A stretch of DNA of 7,811 bases, from positions 1-7,811 of the forward strand of contig JAZDEQ010000035.1 of NCBI GenBank assembly GCA_043808565.1, given 5' to 3'. A program made the position numbers and the translations under genes. Numbering within the stretch: position 1 is the first letter of the stretch; each line of letters opens with the position of its first letter. Source of the DNA: UBA12403 sp043808565. Its GTDB lineage: Bacteria; Patescibacteriota; Patescibacteriia; UBA9934; GWF2-40-263. Below, one piece after another: positions 1 to 6,947 of this stretch. The notes beneath the pieces were generated by a model. That model searched no databases and had not been told where the DNA came from. It worked only from the letters and a program-made list of their open reading frames with translations.

Positions 1-140
1 GGAGGCCTTTTTTACTTTCCCCATTTAATCGTCATTTAGCCTCTAAAATAGGGATTAAAACAAACAAAAAGGCTATTTTTTATTTTTTCTTCCCACTTTG
101 AAAGAAAAAATTTTCAAAAAAAGAGTTTTGCAGCGGTCTC
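1..140. other. AT-rich non-coding left edge
   Basis: No gene is visible between the window edge and the smc stop codon. The first bases, GGAGGCC followed by six T, look like the right arm and U-tract of a rightward terminator whose left arm lies outside the window. A weak rightward hairpin, TAGCC (37-41) with GGCTA (71-75), has a 29-nt loop and is followed by runs of T (76-88). Another 7-bp inverted repeat, TTTGAAA/TTTCAAA, lies at about 98-119 but has no U-tract in a useful place. I see no convincing terminator for smc itself. Confidence 0.4.
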
Positions 141-2441
141 TTATCTCCTCGCCGATCCACCATCGCCGATAATATTTTCCAAATGTACTGATAAAACTTT
201 GCTGATGCCTTCTTCGCCCATGGTTACGCCGTAAAGCACATCGGCTTTTTCCATTGTGGCGCGGTTGTGGGTGATGACAATAAATTGCGTGAGCTTAGCC
301 AGCTCGTCGAGGATGGAAGCAAAGCGAACAGTATTAGCTTCATCGAGAGCGGCATCAACTTCGTCGAGAACAACGAACGGGGCGGGGTTGGTGGCCATAA
401 TGGCTGAGACCAAAGCCAGAGAAGTGAGAGCCAGTTCGCCGCCGGAAAGTAAATTAAGAGATTTTAATTTTTTGCCCGGTGGTGTGGCGTGAATATCAAT
501 GCCTAAAACTCGATCTTTTTTTTCAACAAAAATTGGTTTTTCTTGAGCCTCTTCTTTGATTTGCTCGGTTTCGGCGGTTTCGGTCATGGACCGATCCAGA
601 GCCACGCCTTCTTCGGCTTCGACTGTCAATTCTTCGGCCGTTAGTTTTACTAGTTCGCAAGAGCCACCGCCAAAAAGCAATTTGAAAAATTTTTCAAATT
701 CTTTATTAATTTTTTTAAAAGCTTCGTCAGACTGATCTTTGATTTTGTCATCAAGGCCATCAATAATTTTTTCCGCATCTTTAATGGCTTTTTCCAAGTC
801 CTCGGTTTGGGCCGAAAGAAAAGTGAAACGCTCGTTAGTTTCCTCAAATTCTTTAATTGTCTCAGGATCAATACCACCGATAAGTTCGAGTTGATAACGT
901 AAACGTTGAATTTCTGGATAAAGGGTATTGGCATCTTCGGTGGTTGTCGGTCGATTGGCCTTTGGGGTCATGGCGTCTTCGCCCATTTCTTCTTGCATTT
1001 CTCGACTAAGATTTTTTTCACGTTCTTCAAGACGAGCTAGTTCAATTTGCGCTTCATGCCATTCGGCTTCAATGCGATGGCGTTCTTCTTCAACCTGACG
1101 AAGTTCGCGATGCAAAGCAAAAAGTTCAGTGCGTTCGGTTTTTTCCTGGCTAGCCGAAGTATTTATGGCTTTTTCCAATTCAACAAGTTTGGCTTCAATT
1201 TTAAGTCGCGCGGTGCGGATTTCATCTCGCTTGGCCGTTAAAATTGGATCAGGTTTATTTTCAATTGGCGCGGGTTTTTGCAAACGGCCGACCAATTTAG
1301 CCGAACGATCAAAAACTATTTCCGCTTCATCGGCAATTTTTTTAATTTCCTCTAAAGATTTGGCAGTTCGCAAAACGGCCACCAGATTTTTTTGTGAATT
1401 AGAAATGCCTTCAATCTCTTCGATAATTTTTGACAAGGGCAAAGGTGCCCAGGTGGTTTCGGCCCGGACTTTGGTTAATTCGATTTGTTTTTCGGCCGTA
1501 AACTCTTCGTCACGCAGGCGCGAACGTTCTTTTTGGGTTTCTTGATAGGCTTTTTGTAAAGCGGCCAAACCATCATCGGTTTTTTCTTTACTGCGTTCCT
1601 CGATCTCTTTGGCTGAAACTTTTTCTTCTAAAGTTTTAACTCGCTCCACCGCTCCAGTAACTACGGAATCAAGTTTTTTGTGTTTATCGCTGACTAATAA
1701 AAGTTGATCGTGTAGATTCCACCACAAATGACCAAAATAACGATGGCGTAAAAATTTTAATTCAGCTTCAATGGCGCCGCGTTTTTCTAAACGACTGGCT
1801 TGGCGCTTTAAACTTTTTAAACGCGGTTCAATTTCTTGTAAAAGCATTTTGACTTCACCCAGATTTTCGGCCGTGCGTTTGAGTTTTAAAATAGCTTCAT
1901 GCCGTTTGATTTGCAACGGTTTAACCCCCATGGCATCATCAAAAAACGATTTGCGTTCCTCGGGTGTGGCAATAAGAATGTGATCAACCATGCCTTGGCC
2001 AATAACCGAATAAGATTGTTGGCCGACATTAGCTTCGGCTAGCATGAGACGAATATCAGACAACCGAGCCGCGGCTCCGTTAATAAGATATTCAGAATCA
2101 CCATCGCGATAAAGGCGACGAGTAATTACCACTTCAGAAAAATCCATGGGAATGACGTGATCGCTGTTATCAAAAGTCAGACTAACTTCGGCAAAACCTG
2201 AGCGGGTTTTGCCAACCGAACCAGAAAAAATTACATCCTCAGAATTTTTGCCACGCAAAAGCTTAAGACTTTGTTCGCCCAAAGCCCAACGAATAGCATC
2301 GGCCAAATTGGATTTGCCTGAACCATTAGGGCCGACAATCGTGGTGATGGCATGGCGGTTTTCTTTGGCTCCGGGAAAGGCTAATTGGGTTTTAACCGCA
2401 AAGGTTTTAAAACCCTGAAGTTCAAGTTTGGATAAAAACAT
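141..2441 (-). CDS. smc: Short SMC chromosome-partition ATPase lacking a recognisable hinge
   Basis: ABC-type ATPase of the SMC family, which compacts and helps segregate DNA as a ring-forming dimer. The N-terminal head has the LELQGFKTFA start, Walker A GPNGSGKS (37-44) and the Q-loop segment SVIGQG (145-150). The C-terminal head has signature LSGGE (665-669), Walker B FVVLDEVD (689-696), D-loop ALD (698-700) and the ITHNRATM switch His (H725). Helical, charged arms fill about 175-331 and 400-585. At 766 aa it is far shorter than the usual roughly 1150-1200 aa. The globular glycine-rich hinge is not seen; a roughly 70-residue helical segment (332-400) sits where it should be. Only one Cys (C595) is present, so a Rad50 zinc hook is excluded. 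An acidic insert (about 600-645) precedes the signature. No scpA or scpB is adjacent. The start has no Shine-Dalgarno but lies 13 nt after a -10 box. The family call is secure; the mechanism without a hinge is open. Confidence 0.95.
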   Translation of the reverse strand: MFLSKLELQGFKTFAVKTQLAFPGAKENRHAITTIVGPNGSGKSNLADAIRWALGEQSLKLLRGKNSEDVIFSGSVGKTRSGFAEVSLTFDNSDHVIPMDFSEVVITRRLYRDGDSEYLINGAAARLSDIRLMLAEANVGQQSYSVIGQGMVDHILIATPEERKSFFDDAMGVKPLQIKRHEAILKLKRTAENLGEVKMLLQEIEPRLKSLKRQASRLEKRGAIEAELKFLRHRYFGHLWWNLHDQLLLVSDKHKKLDSVVTGAVERVKTLEEKVSAKEIEERSKEKTDDGLAALQKAYQETQKERSRLRDEEFTAEKQIELTKVRAETTWAPLPLSKIIEEIEGISNSQKNLVAVLRTAKSLEEIKKIADEAEIVFDRSAKLVGRLQKPAPIENKPDPILTAKRDEIRTARLKIEAKLVELEKAINTSASQEKTERTELFALHRELRQVEEERHRIEAEWHEAQIELARLEEREKNLSREMQEEMGEDAMTPKANRPTTTEDANTLYPEIQRLRYQLELIGGIDPETIKEFEETNERFTFLSAQTEDLEKAIKDAEKIIDGLDDKIKDQSDEAFKKINKEFEKFFKLLFGGGSCELVKLTAEELTVEAEEGVALDRSMTETAETEQIKEEAQEKPIFVEKKDRVLGIDIHATPPGKKLKSLNLLSGGELALTSLALVSAIMATNPAPFVVLDEVDAALDEANTVRFASILDELAKLTQFIVITHNRATMEKADVLYGVTMGEEGISKVLSVHLENIIGDGGSARR

Positions 2442-2454
2442 AAATGACTGGAAT

Positions 2455-2484
2455 ATTGTATCACGAGTAAGGAAAGGTAGTGAA
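2455..2484 (-). promoter_or_regulatory. Promoter of smc
   Basis: Read on the minus strand, TTCACT (-35, 2479-2484, four of six consensus bases) is followed after 18 bp by TACAAT (-10, 2455-2460, five of six). A TG one base before the -10 makes it an extended -10. Transcription would begin about 6 nt before the smc ATG, so the message would be almost leaderless. This is a prediction from sequence only. Confidence 0.5.
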
Positions 2485-2503
2485 GTGTTAAAGCCAAAGC
2501 AAA

Positions 2504-2523
2504 ATTAAGTCCAATTAAGTCCA
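2504..2523. repeat. Tandem 10-bp direct repeat between divergent promoters
   Basis: ATTAAGTCCA occurs twice back to back (2504-2513 and 2514-2523). It lies between the predicted -35 boxes of smc and secG. One helical turn of spacing would put both copies on the same face of DNA, as for a regulator site, but a chance slippage duplication is equally possible. Confidence 0.6.
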
Positions 2524-2528
2524 AGTAG

Positions 2529-2557
2529 TTGACCAAAAAAAGGAAAAGTGGTATCTT
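2529..2557 (+). promoter_or_regulatory. Promoter of secG
   Basis: TTGACC (-35, 2529-2534, five of six) is separated by 17 bp from TATCTT (-10, 2552-2557, four of six). The predicted start of transcription is about 6-8 nt before the ATG at 2571. The TTG of the -35 box is in frame with secG and could be mistaken for an upstream start codon. Confidence 0.55.
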
Positions 2558-2570
2558 TTTTACGTTACTT

Positions 2571-2789
2571 ATGGCAGATAAAATCTTCTTCGTTATCAAT
2601 ATAATTTTAAGCATTGCCTTAATCCTGGGTATTCTCTTACAGGCCAGGGGTACGGGTCTTGGTGGCGCCTTTGGCGGCGAGGGTAATGTTTATCGCACCA
2701 AACGTGGTGTTGAAAAACAACTCTTTAGGGCTACTATTGTAGTAGCTATTCTCTTCATCGGCGTTTCCTTGGCTAATGTTATTTTTTAG
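2571..2789 (+). CDS. secG: Preprotein translocase subunit SecG
   Basis: Small inner-membrane partner of SecY and SecE that aids protein export through the Sec channel. The 72-residue product has two hydrophobic helices (about 5-23 and 51-72). Between them is the diagnostic SecG loop, with QARGTGLGGAFGG, then GNVYRTKRGVEK. Length and layout are normal for the family. I chose ATG 2571 over an in-frame TTG at 2529, because the latter would add 14 residues and lies in the predicted -35 box. No Shine-Dalgarno precedes either start. The gene is divergent from smc and 50 bp ahead of the solute-binding protein gene, with which it probably shares a transcript. Sec function would be needed to place that protein in the membrane, though this adjacency need not be functional. 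Confidence 0.92.
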   Translation: MADKIFFVINIILSIALILGILLQARGTGLGGAFGGEGNVYRTKRGVEKQLFRATIVVAILFIGVSLANVIF

Positions 2790-2839
2790 GCCGCCGATTA
2801 TTTTGTTGTGCCTTTGGCATATCTCCCCATTCTTTTTTT

Positions 2840-4669
2840 ATGGCTATTTTAAGCCGATGGAAAAACATCTGGCAAAGTTTTCGCCGTTCTAAGTCCTTGG
2901 AAAATCTCACTAAAAACCAAATTCTTAAGCTAACTGCCACCAAAATCTGGCCCAGCTGGGGTCAGTGGAAACAGCTTGGTCGTTTTTTATCAACTAAAGA
3001 AAAAAAAATTCTGACTGGTTCACTTGTGATTGCTAGCTTGTCTTCTTTAACTCTCATTGGCGAGTTGGCTCTGGCTCATCGTTTAGAAATTCCCGCCGTC
3101 GGCGGCGAATATACCGAAGGTTTAGTAGGTACGCCACAATTTATTAATCCGCTTTATTCTTCGGCTAGCGATGTTGATTCTGATTTAACCAAATTAATTT
3201 ACTCTGGTCTTTTTAAATGGACTGAATCAAGTGGTCTGGTGCCTGATCTCGCCGAATCTTACATAGTCTCTGAGGACCAAAAAACTTATACGGTAAAAAT
3301 TAAAAATAATGCCAAATGGCACAATGGCGACCCGGTTCGTTCAAGCGATATTCTTTTTACCATCCAAAGCATTCAAAATCCGGCTTATCACAGTCCGCTG
3401 GTTTCCGCTTTTCGTGGTGTTCAAATTTCTGAAGTTGATGAACAAACCGTACAGTTTGTTCTTGAGGAACCGTTTGCGCCTTTTCTTTCCACTCTAACTG
3501 TGGGGATTTTACCTTCAAGTCTTTGGGCGGAAATTCCGCCAAAAAATGTCCCTATCAATTCACTTAATCTTTCACCAATTGGTAGTGGTCCTTATAAATT
3601 TGAAAAGTTTATCCGGGAAAAAAATGGTGAGATTCGTTCTTACTCCCTGGTTCGTTTTAATGAATTTTATAATCAGCCGGCAAAAATTGAAAAATTATCT
3701 TTTAAATTTTATTCTGATTTTGAAAGTGCCGTTGCCGCTTTAACCAATCAAAACATTGAGGGTTTAAACTTTGTACCTAATCATCTTATTGGCGAAGTTC
3801 AAAAAAATCGTTCGGTTAATTTACTCACCCCTAGCATGCCGCAAGAAGTTAGTTTGTTCTTTAATCAAGAAACTCAACCTTTATTAAAAGACGCCAATCT
3901 TCGCCAGGCCTTGGCTTTAACTATTGATAAATCGGCCATCGTTAATAATGTCCTTGGCGGCCGTGGCGCAGTCATTGAGGCACCAATTTTGCCGGGCATG
4001 ATTGGTTACTATCCTGAGGTAGCCAAAATTAGTCCAGATCTAATAGCCGCCGCGGCTCTACTTGATAAAACCGATTACACAGAAATTTCACCCGATAACT
4101 TCCGAACCAAAAAAATTAAAAAAACCGAAAACGGTGAAACCACCGAAACTCTCGAAGAACTAACTTTAAATTTAACCACAGTTAATCAACCAGAATTTAT
4201 TAAAACCGCCGAACTAATTGCCGAACAAGCCAAGGCTGTGGGTTTTAAAATTCAAATCGAAACTGTCGAAGCTTCAGAATTTTATACTAATATTATTAAG
4301 CCACGCGCTTACCAAATTCTTTTAACAGCTACCCAATTTGGTCTTGATCCTGATCCCTATCCTTTTTGGCACAGCTCACAAATTAAGGATCCGGGTTTAA
4401 ACCTAGCTCAATACGCTAACAAAAAAGTTGACGATTTATTAGAAAAGGCTAGACTAACCAGCAACTCCGATGAGCGCACCACGGCTTATAAAGAATTCCA
4501 AGATCTTTTAGTCAAAGATCTGCCAGCGATTTTTCTTTACCAACCTGCCTACACCTACGCCATTAGCAATAAAATCAAAAACGTTTCTCTAACAGCTATT
4601 CATTCGCCAGCCGACCGGTTTCAGTTTGTTACTGATTGGTACATTAAAACAAGACAAGTATTTAAATAA
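2840..4669 (+). CDS. Membrane-anchored family 5 (peptide/oligopeptide) solute-binding protein
   Basis: Extracellular solute-binding protein of the DppA/OppA type (SBP_bac_5), which normally hands peptides or similar ligands to an ABC permease. The family pattern runs through the 609-aa product: QFINPLYSSASD (100-111), the TESSGLVPDLAESY stretch (128-141), WHNGDPVRSSDILFT (160-174), IGSGPYKF (247-254), NLRQALALTIDKSAI (353-367) and the GLDPDPYPFW segment (501-510). The N-terminus is unusual: a basic, Trp-rich segment of about 55 residues (including WPSWGQWKQLGRFL, 37-50), then one hydrophobic helix (about 57-79). No lipobox Cys is visible, so it is likely a transmembrane-anchored protein, not a lipoprotein. 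No permease or ATPase genes adjoin it, so ligand and transporter partner are unknown. The ATG at 2840 has no Shine-Dalgarno, and no convincing own promoter was found, which suggests co-transcription with secG. Confidence 0.88.
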   Translation: MAILSRWKNIWQSFRRSKSLENLTKNQILKLTATKIWPSWGQWKQLGRFLSTKEKKILTGSLVIASLSSLTLIGELALAHRLEIPAVGGEYTEGLVGTPQFINPLYSSASDVDSDLTKLIYSGLFKWTESSGLVPDLAESYIVSEDQKTYTVKIKNNAKWHNGDPVRSSDILFTIQSIQNPAYHSPLVSAFRGVQISEVDEQTVQFVLEEPFAPFLSTLTVGILPSSLWAEIPPKNVPINSLNLSPIGSGPYKFEKFIREKNGEIRSYSLVRFNEFYNQPAKIEKLSFKFYSDFESAVAALTNQNIEGLNFVPNHLIGEVQKNRSVNLLTPSMPQEVSLFFNQETQPLLKDANLRQALALTIDKSAIVNNVLGGRGAVIEAPILPGMIGYYPEVAKISPDLIAAAALLDKTDYTEISPDNFRTKKIKKTENGETTETLEELTLNLTTVNQPEFIKTAELIAEQAKAVGFKIQIETVEASEFYTNIIKPRAYQILLTATQFGLDPDPYPFWHSSQIKDPGLNLAQYANKKVDDLLEKARLTSNSDERTTAYKEFQDLLVKDLPAIFLYQPAYTYAISNKIKNVSLTAIHSPADRFQFVTDWYIKTRQVFK

Positions 4670-4672
4670 AAT
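4644..4672 (+). promoter_or_regulatory. Possible promoter of tRNA-Leu
   Basis: TTAAAA (4644-4649, four of six to -35) and TAAAAT (4667-4672, five of six to -10) are 17 bp apart, overlapping the end of the preceding gene. Transcription would start about 10 nt before the mature tRNA. Such AT-rich matches arise easily by chance here, and the tRNA could instead be cut from the upstream mRNA. Confidence 0.25.
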
Positions 4673-4688
4673 GTCTAATTTCTAAAAT

Positions 4689-4775
4689 GGGCGGATGGCG
4701 GAACTGGTATACGCGCAGGTCTCAGGAGCCTGTGTCTGCAAAGACTTGAGGGTTCGAGTCCCTCTCCGCCCACCA
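4689..4775 (+). tRNA. tRNA-Leu (anticodon CAG)
   Basis: All arms fold. Acceptor GGGCGGA (4689-4695) pairs with TCCGCCC; the D-stem is GCG/CGC. Anticodon stem CAGGT/GCCTG holds loop CTCAGGA with anticodon CAG at 4723-4725, reading CUG codons. A long variable arm (GTCT, loop GCAA, AGAC) marks a class II tRNA, as expected for leucine. The T-arm is GAGGG-TTCGAGT-CCCTC. Discriminator A and an encoded CCA end the gene. It begins 19 nt after the solute-binding protein stop. Confidence 0.97.
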
Positions 4776-4803
4776 GAAAAACAACTTCCATCTTATTTGT
4801 TTT

Positions 4804-4864
4804 TTCCCGATTCTGGTTTCGGAAAGCTTCAAATAACATGGAAGCGTTGGTCGAAAACGTTTCC
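4804..4864 (+). other. Hairpins in the tRNA-RNase J spacer
   Basis: Two stem-loops follow the tRNA. The first is TTC(C)CGA (4804-4810) with TCGGAA (4819-4824), with one unpaired C. The second is GGAAGCGTT (4840-4848) with AACGTTTCC (4856-4864), nine pairs including one G-U and a 7-nt loop. The second is followed by a pyrimidine-rich stretch but no proper U-tract, so termination is uncertain. They could mark tRNA 3' processing or the 5' leader of the RNase J message. Confidence 0.4.
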
Positions 4865-4894
4865 TCTCTCCAACTTAATTTATTTTAATATTTA

Positions 4895-4928
4895 AAAATT
4901 CTCTAATAAAAAATCTTTTTAGAATTTT
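4895..4928 (+). promoter_or_regulatory. AT-rich hairpin and possible -10 before RNase J
   Basis: AAAATTCT (4895-4902) and AGAATTTT (4921-4928) are exact inverted repeats. With the inner AAAAA/TTTTT they could form a 13-bp stem with a bulge. Within it, TAGAAT (4920-4925, five of six to the -10 consensus) ends 11 nt before the RNase J ATG. That matches the spacing at the other genes here, but there is no good -35. RNase J may also be read through from upstream. Confidence 0.3.
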
Positions 4929-4936
4929 CCAATTTT

Positions 4937-6781
4937 ATGGTTGAAAAAACCACACCAATTAAAACCCATCGCCGAACTGGCGGACGACCGCCTCAGCGGC
5001 CCAATTATCAAAAACCAACTAATGAAAGTGGTTTTAAAAAATTCCGTGGTCGAATCTTTAAACGATCCGAAATTATTAAATCTCAAAAACCAAACTCCTC
5101 GCCTCAATCAACCTCGGGTGAAAACCAAAGTCTCCGAGTGGTAATTATTGGCGGTTGCGAAGAGGTTGGTCGTAACATGACTGTTTTCGAATACGGTAAT
5201 GATATTGTTATTTTAGACATGGGCATTCAATTCCCCGAAGAAGACATGCCCGGCATTGATTACATCATCCCAAATATTAGTTATCTTCGCGGTAAGGAAA
5301 AAAATATTCGCGCAGTTATTTTTAGCCACGGCCATCTTGACCACATTGGCGCCGCGCCAATCTTATTAAAAAAACTCGGCTATCCGCCAGTGGTTGGTCG
5401 CAATCTAACCTTGGCCATGATCAAAAAACGCTTAGAAGATTACGAACCAAATTCTGCGAAAAAATTAAAAACCATTTTAATCAAATCAATTAGCGACAAA
5501 TTTACTTTTGGTAAATTTAAAGTTGGCTTTTTTGAAATCGAACATTCCATCATGGATGCGGTTGGGGTTATTCTGGGCACACCTTCTGGCAATATTCTTC
5601 ACCCGGGCGATTGGACCATGGGTAAAGGCGCGGAAAGAGTTACTTATAGCCAATTAAGTAAAATCCCGAGTCCGCGCATCCTCATGCTCGAAAGTTTAGG
5701 CGCTACGGTTTTTCAACCCAATCGAGTTTCTGACAAAGAAATGTATGCCAACCTGCAACTTCTCATCGACCGCGCCCCAGGCCGAGTGATTATTGGTACT
5801 TTTTCTTCACAAATAAAACGAGTTGGCAAACTAATTGAATACGCTGAAAAAATTGGTAAAAAAGTCGCCCTTGATGGTTTTAGTATGAAAACCAATGTCG
5901 AAATTGCCCAAAATCTTGGCTATATCAAAGCTTCGCCGCGCACCTTAATTCCCATCAATGAAGTTAATAATCATCCTGATGAAAAAATAATTATTATTTG
6001 TACCGGCGCTCAAGGCGAAGGTAATGCCGTACTCTCGCGCATCATTGGTGATAATCATCGTTTTGTTAAAATCAAAAAAAAGGACACGATTATTTTTTCC
6101 TCTTCGGTTATTCCTGGTAATGAACGCACAGTTCAGCGACTCAAAGATAATCTTTATCGCAAGAGTGACAATGTTTATCACACTGACATTATGGATGTTC
6201 ACGTTAGCGGTCACTCCACAGCCGAAGACATTAAAGACATGGTTCGCCAAACCCGACCAGACTTCTTTTTGCCAGTTTATGGCAATCATTATTTTCTTAA
6301 GGAAGCCGCTAAGCGAGCGGTGGAAATTGGTTTTCCTAAAGAACGAATTATTGTTCCGGACAACGGTTCAATTATTGAATTCCGAAATAAGCAGGCTCGG
6401 GTTTCCGACAAAAAAGCTGAAACTGGTTATGTCTTTGTTGACGGTTTAGGCATTGGTGATGTTTCTCAAGTGGTCTTGCGTGATCGCCAAGTTTTATCTG
6501 AAGATGGCATGATCGTAGTCATTGTCCAAATCGATCGCAAAACTGGCAGCTTGGTGGGCTCGCCCGATATTATTAGTCGTGGTTTTATTTTCATGAAAGA
6601 ACACAAAGATCTAATCGAAGCCACCCGCCAAAAAGTCCGCGACATTGTTAAGGATCAGGACCCAAACACTGAAGCCGATACTGAATATATTAAAAACAAC
6701 ATTCGCAACACCTTGGGTCAATTCATTTTCCAAAAAACCGAACGCCGCCCCATGGTTTTGCCGGTGATTATTGAGGTGTAA
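4937..6781 (+). CDS. rnj: Ribonuclease J (metallo-beta-lactamase/beta-CASP)
   Basis: Zinc-dependent ribonuclease with 5'-3' exonuclease and endonuclease activity, central to mRNA decay and RNA maturation in bacteria without RNase E. The metallo-beta-lactamase core starts near residue 66 (LRVVIIGGCEEVGRNM). It has the metal-binding SHGHLDHIG (130-138), then EHSIMDAVG with H203 and HPGDW with D225. The beta-CASP part (about 245-375) includes the ICTGAQGEGNAVLSR stretch. VIPGNE (391-396) and SGHS with H426 complete the site, and a C-terminal domain fills about 495-614. All expected metal ligands appear present. At 614 aa it is longer than the common roughly 555 aa because of a 65-residue basic, Pro/Gln/Ser-rich N-terminal extension that looks disordered. 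The start ATG has no Shine-Dalgarno. An intrinsic terminator lies about 95-130 bp downstream. Endo/exo preference cannot be told from sequence. Confidence 0.95.
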   Translation: MVEKTTPIKTHRRTGGRPPQRPNYQKPTNESGFKKFRGRIFKRSEIIKSQKPNSSPQSTSGENQSLRVVIIGGCEEVGRNMTVFEYGNDIVILDMGIQFPEEDMPGIDYIIPNISYLRGKEKNIRAVIFSHGHLDHIGAAPILLKKLGYPPVVGRNLTLAMIKKRLEDYEPNSAKKLKTILIKSISDKFTFGKFKVGFFEIEHSIMDAVGVILGTPSGNILHPGDWTMGKGAERVTYSQLSKIPSPRILMLESLGATVFQPNRVSDKEMYANLQLLIDRAPGRVIIGTFSSQIKRVGKLIEYAEKIGKKVALDGFSMKTNVEIAQNLGYIKASPRTLIPINEVNNHPDEKIIIICTGAQGEGNAVLSRIIGDNHRFVKIKKKDTIIFSSSVIPGNERTVQRLKDNLYRKSDNVYHTDIMDVHVSGHSTAEDIKDMVRQTRPDFFLPVYGNHYFLKEAAKRAVEIGFPKERIIVPDNGSIIEFRNKQARVSDKKAETGYVFVDGLGIGDVSQVVLRDRQVLSEDGMIVVIVQIDRKTGSLVGSPDIISRGFIFMKEHKDLIEATRQKVRDIVKDQDPNTEADTEYIKNNIRNTLGQFIFQKTERRPMVLPVIIEV

Positions 6782-6790
6782 AAAGTCCAT

Positions 6791-6821
6791 CCCCTCCTTC
6801 TTGTTTTGTTACAAGGAGGGG
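6791..6821 (+). other. GC-rich hairpin just after RNase J
   Basis: CCCCTCCTT (6791-6799) pairs exactly with AAGGAGGGG (6813-6821), a 9-bp stem with a 13-nt loop, 9 nt after the stop codon. No U-tract follows, so it is not a standard terminator. It may protect the mRNA 3' end against exonucleases. The right arm contains a Shine-Dalgarno-like AAGGAGG, but no credible gene starts after it. Confidence 0.5.
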
Positions 6822-6831
6822 CTAGGCCGTG

Positions 6832-6863
6832 CCCGCCACAGCTTGCCACAAGCGACGGCAGGG
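6832..6863. repeat. Imperfect palindrome
   Basis: GCTTG (6841-6845) and CAAGC (6849-6853) form a hairpin with a CCA loop. Beyond a 3x3 internal loop, CCCGCC (6832-6837) pairs imperfectly with GGCAGG (6857-6862). It stands out as GC-rich in an AT-rich setting. It resembles short dispersed palindromes that I associate with Patescibacteria genomes, but only one copy is in the window. Confidence 0.35.
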
Positions 6864-6875
6864 GTGGTTAAAAGA

Positions 6876-6912
6876 ACAAAAAACCAGGCAAAACCTGGAT
6901 TTTTTGTTTTTT
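6876..6912 (+). terminator. Intrinsic terminator of RNase J
   Basis: CCAGG (6884-6888) and CCTGG (6894-6898) enclose a CAAAA loop. The stem is extended by ACAAAAAA on the left and TTTTTTGT on the right, with one bulged A (6899). T-tracts at 6900-6905 and 6907-6912 follow. The A-run on the left means it could also work on the minus strand. Confidence 0.85.
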
Positions 6913-6947
6913 ATTCATTGCTTAACCCCCTCCCACTCTTTTACTGG

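Noticed and set aside
141..2441. Rad50/SbcC instead of SMC
   Set aside because: There is no CxxC zinc hook, and the head motifs (LELQGFKTFA start, IGQG, GGIDPETIKEFEE, PPGKK before LSGGE) are SMC-type.
2529..2570. In-frame TTG start extending secG by 14 residues
   Set aside because: The TTG is part of a good -35 box, the added residues lie over the -10 and expected start of transcription, and the ATG at 2571 gives the normal SecG length.
2381..2614. Minus-strand open frame of 77 codons across the smc/secG spacer
   Set aside because: It overlaps the start of smc in another frame, the divergent promoters and the start of secG, and its product is low-complexity and unrecognisable.
4695..4895. 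Open frame of 66 codons over the tRNA
   Set aside because: It reads through the tRNA-Leu gene, which folds perfectly; the frame is a by-product.
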